Shown here one piece after another: positions 25,232 through 32,312 of a stretch of 32,312 nucleotides of DNA. Position numbers and translations under genes: made by a program. Position 1 is the first letter of the stretch. Each line of letters starts with the position of its first letter. The stretch is from positions 1-32,312 of the forward strand of contig JAGAIZ010000006.1 of assembly GCA_017626325.1 (NCBI GenBank). Direction: 5' to 3'. The DNA is from Lachnospiraceae bacterium (lineage in GTDB: Bacteria > Bacillota > Clostridia > Lachnospirales > Lachnospiraceae). The notes below the pieces were generated by a model. The model saw only the letters and a list, made by a program, of their open reading frames with translations. It was not told the origin of the DNA and did no database searches.

Positions 25232-26401
25232 ATGCAAAAGGCTTTAGAGGTATTAAGAAAAAATACGATGATGTTTGTCCTTGTTCTGGTATATCTCTTC
25301 TTTACGATTATGACAAAGGGACAGATGTTTACAGCGTTGAATTTCAATGCTTTGATTACACAGAATGCTTATGTGTACATTCTGGCGACCGGTATGCTGA
25401 TGTGTATGCTGACAGGCGGTAATATCGACTTATCCTGCGGCTCCTTCGTCTGCTTTATCGGTGCAATAGGCGGTATCTGCATGGTGACCAACGGGATGGG
25501 CACAGGCGTTTCCGTATTGATTATGTTGTTAGTCGGCATCATTTACGGTGTGGTTCTGGGTTACGTTATCGCGTATCTGAATATCCCCCCGTGGATTGCG
25601 ACCCTGGCAGGCTACCTTGCTTTCAGAGGCTGGGGCACCGCGCTCTTAAGCGCCAACAGCGCCACCGGAAGTATCGCGCCGTTTCCGCAGACTTATCTTA
25701 AGATTTTCTCCGGCAAGATTCTGGAGACTGCTATCGGCGTGCTGAACGTTCCCTGTCTGATCGTGGGCGTGATTGCCGCGGTTGCGGTTGTCTTCATCAA
25801 TATCATGACCAGAAAGAGCCGGATTAAGAAGGGCTACGAAGTAAGCTCTGTGGCAGCTATGGTTGCCAAGATAGTGATTTCCGTTGCGGTTATCCTGCTG
25901 TTTGCTTATAAGCTTGCCTATGCGGGCGGTATTCCGACCGTGCTTCTGTGGGTGATTGCAATCGTGCTGATTTATCAGTTCATCACATCCAAGACTACCA
26001 TTGGCCGTTATTTCTATACCATCGGCGGCAACGCGGAGGCAACAAGACTTTCCGGTGTTGATACGAAGAAGATTATGTTTATGGCATATCTGAATATGGC
26101 GATTCTGACCGTTATCAGTGCCTTTACCGTTATCGCCAGATTCCAGGCGGCGAACTCCACGGCGGGCACCAACTATGAGATGGACGCTATCTCGGCCTGC
26201 GTAGTCGGCGGCGTATCCGCTTACGGCGGTTCCGGTTCCGTATTCGGTATGGTAATCGGCGCAACCTTAATCGGCGTCATCAACCTGGGCATGAGCCTTA
26301 TGGGGATTGACGCGAACTGGCAGAAGGTTATCAAGGGCGTTGTCCTTCTGGCGGCGGTTGTATTCGAGATTCTGAACAATAAGGATAAGACGAAAGACTG
26401 A
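25232..26401 (+). CDS. gguB: Sugar ABC transporter permease (GguB-type), second copy
   Basis: Also 389 residues, the same fold and the same landmarks as the upstream permease: QNAYVYILATGMLMCMLTGG, NIDLSCGS, IPPWIATLAGYLAFRGW, SKTTIGRYFYTIGGN and GGVSAYGGSGSVFGMVIGAT. It differs in many membrane residues, so the two copies diverged long ago and both are kept intact. GGAGGAGGA lies ahead of ATG 25232, 14 bases after the first permease. The operon ends after this gene at a strong terminator. Confidence 0.88.
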   Translation: MQKALEVLRKNTMMFVLVLVYLFFTIMTKGQMFTALNFNALITQNAYVYILATGMLMCMLTGGNIDLSCGSFVCFIGAIGGICMVTNGMGTGVSVLIMLLVGIIYGVVLGYVIAYLNIPPWIATLAGYLAFRGWGTALLSANSATGSIAPFPQTYLKIFSGKILETAIGVLNVPCLIVGVIAAVAVVFINIMTRKSRIKKGYEVSSVAAMVAKIVISVAVILLFAYKLAYAGGIPTVLLWVIAIVLIYQFITSKTTIGRYFYTIGGNAEATRLSGVDTKKIMFMAYLNMAILTVISAFTVIARFQAANSTAGTNYEMDAISACVVGGVSAYGGSGSVFGMVIGATLIGVINLGMSLMGIDANWQKVIKGVVLLAAVVFEILNNKDKTKD

Positions 26402-26419
26402 TTCGTCTGTTCCTGAGAC

Positions 26420-26457
26420 GCGCTCTTCCGCGAGCTTTAAGCGGAAGGGCGCTTTTT
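26420..26457 (+). terminator. Terminator of the sugar importer operon
   Basis: GCGCTCTTCCGC (26420-26431) pairs with GCGGAAGGGCGC (26441-26452), one T-G pair, 9-base loop, followed by TTTTT. Confidence 0.88.
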
Positions 26458-26474
26458 ATATTACGCTGTGTAAA

Positions 26475-26517
26475 ATGTGAAAAATGCGCAAAATGTGCAA
26501 ATGTGCAAAATGCACAT
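26475..26517. repeat. Tandem array of 8-9 bp ATGTGCAAA-like units
   Basis: Five adjoining units start at 26475, 26484, 26493, 26501 and 26510: ATGTGAAAA, ATGCGCAAA, ATGTGCAA, ATGTGCAAA, ATGCACAT. The last two also form the perfect palindrome ATGTGCA-AAA-TGCACAT (26501-26517). The array lies between the importer terminator and the chemoreceptor promoter, so it may be an operator or a binding platform. Confidence 0.6.
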
Positions 26518-26524
26518 AAAAACC

Positions 26525-26554
26525 TTGAATATTGAAAGAAAACAGGTTAAAATG
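26525..26554 (+). promoter_or_regulatory. Candidate chemoreceptor promoter
   Basis: TTGAAT (26525-26530), 18-base spacer, TAAAAT (26549-26554). An overlapping alternative is TTGAAA (26532-26537), 17 bases, TATAGC (26555-26560). No sigma-28 type flagellar promoter was seen. Confidence 0.45.
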
Positions 26555-26604
26555 TATAGCATATTATAAAAGGAATGCGCTTACGCGTGAGAGGGGGATT
26601 ATCT

Positions 26605-28296
26605 TTGAGAAAATTAACAAATTATTTGAAAAACGCGCCTATGGAGAAGAAGATTAAGACGGCGCTTCTGACGATTCTGGTTTGTTTGATTATTCTTGTC
26701 GTATACGGGATCGGTTCTACGATGACGCTGGTGGGACAGATAGATAATTTCTATGAAGAACCGTATCAGAACAGCGAACTGCAGCTTGAAATACGCAAAG
26801 ATGTCAACAGTCTGATGAAAAATGTGCTGTGGGCGGCGGCTACGGATGATGTCGTACAGGCTTCCCGGTATCTGGAAGAAGCGCAGTCAGACGCGGACGA
26901 TATCTATGCATGCTATGAGGCGCTGGAGCAGAGCTTTGAAGATAAGGAACTGATTGCGGAGTTATCTGCAGCGCTGGAGGCGGAGGCCAATGCCAGACAG
27001 GCGGTGATTGCGCTGGCGGCTGCAGGCGATCCTGGCACGCTGGATTATTTTAATACGACCTATAGCGTGGACGCGGAGGCGGTCATAAGCGTAATGAAGG
27101 AGATTGCGGAGGTGTCGGATGCGGAGGCCCTGTCCGCTTATAAGCTGGCCAGAGTCATAGGAATCTTCGTGCTGATTATCATGCTGCTTATCGGCGTGTT
27201 CGCCGTGGTGACGGTTGTCTATTATCTGAGAACGCTGGTACAGATTATCACAGAGCCTATCGCGCAATTGAAGGAAGCCTCCGAGAGGATGGCGAAGGGC
27301 GATCTGGAGATTACGATTGATTATGAGTCGCAGGACGAACTGGGAGAATTGGCCGGCAGTCTGAAGAAGGTAGTAAGCCTGCTTGGCGATCTGATTCCGG
27401 ATATCGATTATTGCCTGCGGGAGCTGGCAGCCGGTAATTTCACGGTAAGCAGCAAGCGGAAGAATTCGTATATCGGCTGCTATGCACCGCTTTTATCCGC
27501 GATGCAGGAGTTGAAGAGCAAGCTCAGCGTGGCGCTTTCCGAGATCCTTGCGGCTTCCGGCCAGGTACGGGCAGGCGCTCAGAATATGGCGGAGGGCGCG
27601 CAGGACTTAGCGGAGGGCGCGACCAACCAGGCAAGCGCGGTGCAGGAGCTGAACGCTACCATGAACGCGCTGACAGACCAGATCGAATCGAACGCCAAGA
27701 AGACCTCGGATGCCAGCCGGCAGGCACAGCTTGTAGGAGAGCAGGCGCAGAACAGCCAGCAGTACATATTGCAGGTGAACGACGCAATGGCGAATATCAG
27801 CGAGGCGTCCAGGCAGATCGCGGAAATCAGCAGCAGTATCGAGAGCATTGCATCCCAGACGAACCTGTTATCCTTAAATGCGGCCATCGAGGCTGCAAGA
27901 GCGGGAGAAGCGGGCAGGGGCTTCGCTGTCGTTGCGGATGAAATCCGTACCCTGGCGGCACAGAGCGCGGAGGCGGCTGTGAATACCCATCAGCTTATTG
28001 ATAACGCATTGAAGGAAGTGGATAACGGCAGCCAGATTGTGAACGATACGGCACAGGTGCTGGCGGAAGTGATCGAGAAGATTCAGGGTGTTGTGGCGGC
28101 GGTAAACGAAGTCAACCAGGCCTGCGAGACGCAGGCGGAGGCGGCCATGGAGGTCAACGGCGGCGTAGAGCAGATCTCCATATCGGTGCAGAATACTTCC
28201 GCTACCGCGGAAGAAAGCTCCGCCACAAGCGAAGAGCTGTTTGCCCAGTCTGAGACATTGAATGCGCTGGTGAACCAGTTTACGCTGCAGAAATAG
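26605..28296 (+). CDS. Methyl-accepting chemotaxis protein
   Basis: Membrane chemoreceptor of 563 residues. Helix 1 (about 19-42), an extracellular ligand region of about 140 residues that looks like a four-helix bundle, helix 2 (about 185-208), HAMP (about 208-260), a second HAMP-like stretch with AAGNFTV, and the cytoplasmic coiled coil. The tip that contacts CheA/CheW is clear: [20 protein letters not shown] from about 423. It ends soon after the coiled coil (VNQFTLQK), without a CheR-docking pentapeptide that I can recognise. Start TTG 26605 follows GAGGGGGA by 7 bases and is preferred to ATG 26575, whose AAAGGA is only one base away. No che or flagellar gene lies nearby. Its place after a sugar importer suggests, but does not prove, a sugar ligand. 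Confidence 0.88.
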   Translation: MRKLTNYLKNAPMEKKIKTALLTILVCLIILVVYGIGSTMTLVGQIDNFYEEPYQNSELQLEIRKDVNSLMKNVLWAAATDDVVQASRYLEEAQSDADDIYACYEALEQSFEDKELIAELSAALEAEANARQAVIALAAAGDPGTLDYFNTTYSVDAEAVISVMKEIAEVSDAEALSAYKLARVIGIFVLIIMLLIGVFAVVTVVYYLRTLVQIITEPIAQLKEASERMAKGDLEITIDYESQDELGELAGSLKKVVSLLGDLIPDIDYCLRELAAGNFTVSSKRKNSYIGCYAPLLSAMQELKSKLSVALSEILAASGQVRAGAQNMAEGAQDLAEGATNQASAVQELNATMNALTDQIESNAKKTSDASRQAQLVGEQAQNSQQYILQVNDAMANISEASRQIAEISSSIESIASQTNLLSLNAAIEAARAGEAGRGFAVVADEIRTLAAQSAEAAVNTHQLIDNALKEVDNGSQIVNDTAQVLAEVIEKIQGVVAAVNEVNQACETQAEAAMEVNGGVEQISISVQNTSATAEESSATSEELFAQSETLNALVNQFTLQK

Positions 28297-28312
28297 AAGA
28301 GGATTATACACC

Positions 28313-28350
28313 GAAGGAGAAATGCCCGGCATGGGATTTCTCCTTCTTTT
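28313..28350 (+). terminator. Terminator of the chemoreceptor gene
   Basis: GAAGGAGAAAT (28313-28323) pairs perfectly with ATTTCTCCTTC (28336-28346), followed by TTTT. Confidence 0.85.
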
Positions 28351-28364
28351 ATCTCTATAAAGTT

Positions 28365-28386
28365 TTTATGAAATCTTTATGAAATC
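28365..28386. promoter_or_regulatory. Perfect 11-bp direct repeat, candidate response-regulator site
   Basis: TTTATGAAATC occurs at 28365-28375 and again at 28376-28386 with no gap. One helical turn of spacing is typical of OmpR/PhoB-family binding sites. It lies about 14 bases upstream of the -35 box of the ABC exporter promoter, a place suited to activation. Confidence 0.5.
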
Positions 28387-28399
28387 CTTGCAGACTTAC

Positions 28400-28428
28400 T
28401 TGCGAAGTTTTTTTATTTGTCAGATAAT
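28400..28428 (+). promoter_or_regulatory. Promoter of the heterodimeric ABC exporter operon
   Basis: TTGCGA (28400-28405), 17-base spacer, GATAAT (28423-28428). The leader of about 75 bases ends in AGGAGG at 28499-28504. Confidence 0.6.
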
Positions 28429-28507
28429 AGAAAATAAAGTTGTGCGCAGGCAGTAAAGTATGCGGCCTGAGCAGAACCGCTTGAGTAAGTGAACAGGCAG
28501 GAGGGAT

Positions 28508-30262
28508 ATGATGATTAAGACGTTGGCGGCGCATATTAAGGAGTTTAAGACAGCTTCGATTATGACGCCGGTTTTTATGATTTTAGAGGTTGTGTTTGAG
28601 ACGCTGATTCCGTTTCTGATGGCTTCTATTATTGATAAGGGAGTGGACGCCGGGGATATGCACCATATCTATGTGGTAGGTGCGTATATGATCGGCGCGG
28701 CTTTCTGCGGGCTTTTCTGCGGCGTGATGGGCGGTAAGTACGGCGCCAGGGCTTCCACGGGACTCGCCAGGAATCTGCGTCAGGCGATGTATGAGAATAT
28801 CCAGACGTTTTCCTTTTCCAATCTGGATAAGTTCAGTACGGCAGGGCTCGTGACCCGTCTGACGACGGACGTTACCAATGTACAGAATGCATACCAGATG
28901 ATGCTTCGTATGGCGTTCCGTGCGCCGGTGAGCATGATCTGCGCGATGGCGATGGCGTTTATGATCAACGCAAGGCTGGCCAGCGTTTATCTGGTGGCGG
29001 TATGTCTTCTGGCAGTCGTATTGTTCTTCATTATCAGAGGGGCGATGAAATATTTTCATGAGGCTTTTCCGAAATATGATGAACTGAATGCTTCCGTGCA
29101 GGAGAATGTCAGCGCCATTCGCGTGGTCAAGGCGTATGTGCGGGAGGACTATGAGACGTCGAAATTTAAGAAGGCAAGTCAGGCTATTTACGATATTTTC
29201 ACCAAGGCGGAGACGCATGTAGTGTTGAATATGCCGGTGATGCAGTTTACGGTTTATACCTGTATTATGCTGATCTGCTGGCTTGGCGCGAAACAGATTG
29301 TGAGCAGCACGCTGACGACGGGAGAATTGATGAGCCTGCTTACATACTGCATGAATATCCTGATGAGCCTGATGATGCTTTCTATGGTATTCGTTATGCT
29401 GACGATGAGCGAGGCTTCCGCCAGACGAATCAGCGAGGTGCTGAACGAGAAGAGCGATCTGACCAATCCTGAGAATCCGGTTTATGAAGTGCCGAATGGA
29501 GAGATCGATTTTGAACATGTGGATTTCTCCTATCATAAGGATGGCAGTAAGCCGATTCTTACGGATATTAACCTTCATATTAAAGCGGGCGAAACCATCG
29601 GTATCCTCGGTGGAACCGGCAGCTCCAAAACCAGTCTGGTGAATCTGATCAGCCGTCTGTATGATGTGACGGGCGGTTCGGTGAAGGTCGGCGGACGGGA
29701 TGTGCGGGAGTACGACATGGACAGCCTGAGAGATCAGGTGGCTGTGGTACTGCAGAAGAACGTGCTGTTTTCCGGTACGATTCTGGAGAATTTGCGGTGG
29801 GGCGATAAGGATGCCACGGAGGAAGAGTGTAGGCGGGTATGCCGTCTGGCCTGTGCCGATGAATTCATCGAGAAGCTTCCGCAGGGCTATGAGACCCATA
29901 TCGAACAGGGCGGAAGCAATGTATCCGGCGGTCAGAAGCAGCGTCTGTGTATTGCGAGAGCGTTGTTGAAGAAGCCGAAGGTGCTGATCTTAGACGACAG
30001 TACCAGTGCGGTGGATACCGCTACCGATGCCAGGATTCGTAAGGCGTTTGCGGAGGAGATTCCGGATACCACGAAGCTGATTATCGCCCAGCGTGTCTCA
30101 AGCGTACAGCACGCAGATCATATTATTGTGATGGAAAACGGACGGATAGACGGCTTCGGCACCCATGAAGAATTACTGGAAACCAATGAAATATACAGAG
30201 AAGTATTCGAGTCGCAGACCGGCGGCAGCGGAGATTTTGATGAAAAGGCAGGTGAAGCATAA
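28508..30262 (+). CDS. ABC exporter half-transporter with degenerate ATPase site
   Basis: A 584-residue type IV (ABC_membrane) half-transporter: six membrane helices (to about 310), then the ATPase domain from about 330. Motifs are altered in a coherent way. Walker A is GGTGSSKT (368-375), with Ser for the usual Gly before K374. After Walker B (VLILD, 492-496) the catalytic Glu is Asp (D497). The H-loop histidine is Gln (Q528, IAQRVSS). The signature is intact, VSGGQ (472-476). This is the pattern of the non-catalytic partner in heterodimeric exporters such as TM287/288 and BmrCD. Its stop overlaps the next start in TAATG. ATG 28511 is a possible alternative start with better spacing from AGGAGG. 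Substrate unknown; multidrug or lipid-like export is the usual guess for the family. Confidence 0.88.
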   Translation: MMIKTLAAHIKEFKTASIMTPVFMILEVVFETLIPFLMASIIDKGVDAGDMHHIYVVGAYMIGAAFCGLFCGVMGGKYGARASTGLARNLRQAMYENIQTFSFSNLDKFSTAGLVTRLTTDVTNVQNAYQMMLRMAFRAPVSMICAMAMAFMINARLASVYLVAVCLLAVVLFFIIRGAMKYFHEAFPKYDELNASVQENVSAIRVVKAYVREDYETSKFKKASQAIYDIFTKAETHVVLNMPVMQFTVYTCIMLICWLGAKQIVSSTLTTGELMSLLTYCMNILMSLMMLSMVFVMLTMSEASARRISEVLNEKSDLTNPENPVYEVPNGEIDFEHVDFSYHKDGSKPILTDINLHIKAGETIGILGGTGSSKTSLVNLISRLYDVTGGSVKVGGRDVREYDMDSLRDQVAVVLQKNVLFSGTILENLRWGDKDATEEECRRVCRLACADEFIEKLPQGYETHIEQGGSNVSGGQKQRLCIARALLKKPKVLILDDSTSAVDTATDARIRKAFAEEIPDTTKLIIAQRVSSVQHADHIIVMENGRIDGFGTHEELLETNEIYREVFESQTGGSGDFDEKAGEA

Positions 30263-32172
30263 TGCCGGGTCCGGGAATGAGGGGCAGAATGCCTGCCCAG
30301 GGAAATAAAATAAAAAATCCAGGTAAGATATTTACACGGCTGATGGGATATGTGGCGAAAAGCTATGGTCCGCATCTGGTTCTTGTGGCGATTCTGATTT
30401 TGATAAGCGTGCTTGCCAATGTACAGGGAACCATGTTTATTCAGAAGTTGATTGACGATTATATTACGCCGATGCTGACGCAGGAGACGCCGGATTTTCA
30501 TCCGCTTGCGCTGGCGATCGCCAAGGTAGCCGGTTTTTATGCAATAGGTGTGGTTTCTTCCTTTGCGTGGAACAGGATTATGGTGAATGTGACGCAGGGA
30601 ACGCTGCAAAATGTGCGGAACGATTTGTTTTCCCATATGGAGACGCTTCCCATTAAGTATTTTGACACCCATGCCCATGGCGATATTATGTCGACTTATA
30701 CCAACGATACGGATACACTGCGCCAGATGATCAGTCAGAGCATGCCGCAGGTGTTTAACAGTGCGATTACGATTGTCAGCGTGCTGATCAGCATGATTAT
30801 TTTAAGCGTGCCGCTTACGGTGGTAACGCTGCTTATGGTAGTGATTATGCTGGTAGTAACGCAGAAGGTGGCGGGATTAAGCGGACGCTATTTCCTGCAG
30901 CAGCAGCAGGATCTTGGCAAGGTCAACGGCTTCATTGAAGAGATGATGAACGGGCAGAAGGTCGTAAAGGTATTTTGTCATGAGGAAGAGTCTGTAGAGC
31001 AGTTTACACAGTTAAACGATAATCTCTATCACAGCGCTGACCGCGCGAACTATCTGGTAAACATTGTAGGACCTGTGAATATGCAGCTTGGCAATGTCAG
31101 CTATGTGGTGTGCGCTATTGTGGGCGGTGTTCTGGCCCTGTCCGGTATTTCCGGGCTGACGCTGGGATCTCTTGCAAGTTTCCTGACCTTTAATAAGAGC
31201 TTCAACCAGCCGATCAATCAGGTCAGCCAGCAATTTAACTCTATCGTGATGGCGCTTGCGGGCGCGGAGCGAATCTTCAGGATGATGGATGAGGAGCCGG
31301 AGACGGATGAAGGCTATGTGCGGTTAGTGAATGTAAGAGAGGAAAACGGCAAATTCGTGGAGACACCGGAGCGCACCGGCCGCTGGGCATGGCGTCATGA
31401 GCATCAGGCGGATCATACGGTTGACTACGTGGAGCTGAAAGGCGACGTGGTGTTTGACGGCGTGGACTTTGGCTATAATGATGATAAGATCGTCCTTCAT
31501 GATGTGAAGCTGTATGCGGAGCCGGGACAGAAGATTGCCTTCGTCGGTTCTACCGGAGCGGGTAAGACGACGATTACGAACCTGATCAATCGTTTCTACG
31601 ATATTCAGGACGGCAAAATACGCTACGACGGCATTAATGTCAATAAGATCAAGAAATCGGATTTAAGAAGATCCCTTGGTATCGTATTGCAGGATACCCA
31701 CCTTTTCACAGGAACGGTTATGGAAAATATCCGGTACGGCAAGCTGGATGCCACTGACGAGGAAGTCGTTGCGGCGGCGAAGCTGGCCAACGCGGATGTG
31801 TTTATCAGACATCTGTCGGACGGCTATCAGACGATGCTGACCGGGGACGGCGCGAATTTGAGTCAGGGACAGCGGCAGCTTCTTGCGATTGCCCGGGCGG
31901 CCATTGCCGACCCGCCGGTGCTGATTCTGGATGAGGCCACCAGTTCCATCGATACCCGTACGGAGCGTATCGTGCAGGACGGTATGGATAAGCTGATGAA
32001 GGGCAGAACCACTTTTGTGATTGCTCACAGGCTTTCTACCGTCAAGAATTCCGACTGTATCATGGTGTTGGAGCAGGGACGTATCATAGAGCGGGGGACT
32101 CACGAGCAGCTTCTGGAGCAAAAAGGAAGGTATTACCAGTTATATACGGGGAATGCGATTGCTAACGGGTAA
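30262..32172 (+). CDS. ABC exporter half-transporter with catalytic ATPase site
   Basis: A 636-residue partner of the preceding gene, starting in the TAATG overlap. Six membrane helices (to about 340), a linker of about 45 residues (about 345-392) containing WAWRHEH that is longer than in simple half-transporters, and an ATPase domain with canonical Walker A GSTGAGKTT (429-437), Walker B LILDE (554-558, catalytic E558) and H-loop H589. Its signature is LSQGQ (533-537), Gln for Gly. Thus this subunit's Walker motifs plus the first subunit's VSGGQ make the hydrolysing site, and the other pair makes the degenerate site. The N-terminus (GPGMRGRMPAQGNK) is Gly/Pro/Arg rich. A terminator follows. 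Confidence 0.9.
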   Translation: MPGPGMRGRMPAQGNKIKNPGKIFTRLMGYVAKSYGPHLVLVAILILISVLANVQGTMFIQKLIDDYITPMLTQETPDFHPLALAIAKVAGFYAIGVVSSFAWNRIMVNVTQGTLQNVRNDLFSHMETLPIKYFDTHAHGDIMSTYTNDTDTLRQMISQSMPQVFNSAITIVSVLISMIILSVPLTVVTLLMVVIMLVVTQKVAGLSGRYFLQQQQDLGKVNGFIEEMMNGQKVVKVFCHEEESVEQFTQLNDNLYHSADRANYLVNIVGPVNMQLGNVSYVVCAIVGGVLALSGISGLTLGSLASFLTFNKSFNQPINQVSQQFNSIVMALAGAERIFRMMDEEPETDEGYVRLVNVREENGKFVETPERTGRWAWRHEHQADHTVDYVELKGDVVFDGVDFGYNDDKIVLHDVKLYAEPGQKIAFVGSTGAGKTTITNLINRFYDIQDGKIRYDGINVNKIKKSDLRRSLGIVLQDTHLFTGTVMENIRYGKLDATDEEVVAAAKLANADVFIRHLSDGYQTMLTGDGANLSQGQRQLLAIARAAIADPPVLILDEATSSIDTRTERIVQDGMDKLMKGRTTFVIAHRLSTVKNSDCIMVLEQGRIIERGTHEQLLEQKGRYYQLYTGNAIANG

Positions 32173-32217
32173 AATAAGCGGCGTAAGAACATGATTCATG
32201 TGTGAGCAAATCCAAAG

Positions 32218-32248
32218 AAAGAAACTGTCAACAGGCAGTTTCTTTTTT
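32218..32248 (+). terminator. Terminator of the ABC exporter operon
   Basis: AAAGAAACTG (32218-32227) pairs with CAGTTTCTTT (32236-32245), loop TCAACAGG, with a six-T run at 32243-32248. Two G residues then lead into the putative intron. The stretch 32173-32217 holds nothing recognised. Confidence 0.85.
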
Positions 32249-32250
32249 GG

Positions 32251-32312
32251 GTGCGCCTTGCGGCGCACGTCGCTAACGGGTGAAAGTCCCCAATCCGCCC
32301 TAGTAGTGGGAA
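32251..32312 (+). mobile_element. Putative 5' end of a group II intron (cut by the window edge)
   Basis: Begins GTGCG, the group II intron 5' consensus GUGYG, with GTGCGCC/GGCGCAC as a first stem (32251-32257 with 32262-32268). It continues with ACGGGTGAAAGTCCC, a pattern commonly seen in domain I of bacterial group II introns. Placement three bases after the T run of a Rho-independent terminator is the classic target of group IIC introns. No reverse transcriptase can be seen because the window ends. It could instead be another structured RNA. Confidence 0.55.

Noticed and set aside
28583-29899. 438-codon open frame on the minus strand
   Set aside because: Antisense to the first ABC exporter gene, His/Ile/Arg-rich, no motif or start signal.
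32161-32281. GCTAACGGGT present both at the end of the second exporter gene and in the putative intron
   Set aside because: A 10-base match, one copy being coding sequence; probably chance and not an insertion duplication.

Overview
The window reads as chromosomal DNA of a Gram-positive anaerobe of the Firmicutes, most likely a Lachnospiraceae / Clostridium cluster XIVa gut-type organism. This is inferred from AddAB rather than RecBCD, lipoprotein-type solute-binding proteins, strong AGGAGG ribosome-binding sites, LytS/YesN-type signalling, a tandem heterodimeric ABC exporter and the moderately GC-rich codon use. No rRNA, tRNA, CRISPR array or phage gene is visible. All genes but one (a DHH phosphoesterase) lie on the + strand.

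Layout. 1-474: a 141-base fold-back element, a possible small RNA or leader with its own promoter, and the cysK promoter. 475-4464: sulfur amino acid block, cysK (cysteine synthase) then metN-metI-metQ (methionine ABC importer). 4465-12112: addB-addA, the two-subunit helicase-nuclease for double-strand break repair. 12134-13069 (minus): DHH-family phosphoesterase. 13227-20823: a probable single transcription unit of ktrB-ktrA (K+ uptake), a membrane-anchored sugar-binding sensor, a LytS/YesM-type histidine kinase, a YesN-type AraC response regulator and a XylF-like sugar-binding lipoprotein. 20871-26457: a ChvE/GguAB-type monosaccharide importer (binding lipoprotein, double ATPase, two tandem paralogous permeases). 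26475-28350: a methyl-accepting chemotaxis protein behind an unusual tandem-repeat array. 28365-32248: a heterodimeric ABC exporter with one degenerate ATP site, behind an 11-bp direct repeat. 32251-32312: what looks like the 5' end of a group II intron directly after a Rho-independent terminator, cut by the window edge.

How it works together. The best-supported system is sugar sensing and uptake: an anchored periplasmic-type binding protein (XylFII-like) would report an extracellular sugar to the LytS-type kinase, which phosphorylates the YesN-type regulator; its likely target is the weak-looking, possibly activator-dependent promoter ahead of the ChvE-type importer. The individual families are well known. 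The less ordinary parts are the joining of K+ uptake genes to the sensing operon, the second XylF-like lipoprotein without its own transporter, the duplicated permease, the hairpin-and-repeat spacer between binding protein and ATPase, the repeat arrays at the chemoreceptor and exporter promoters, and the edge elements. I did not find a convincing wholly new multi-gene system.
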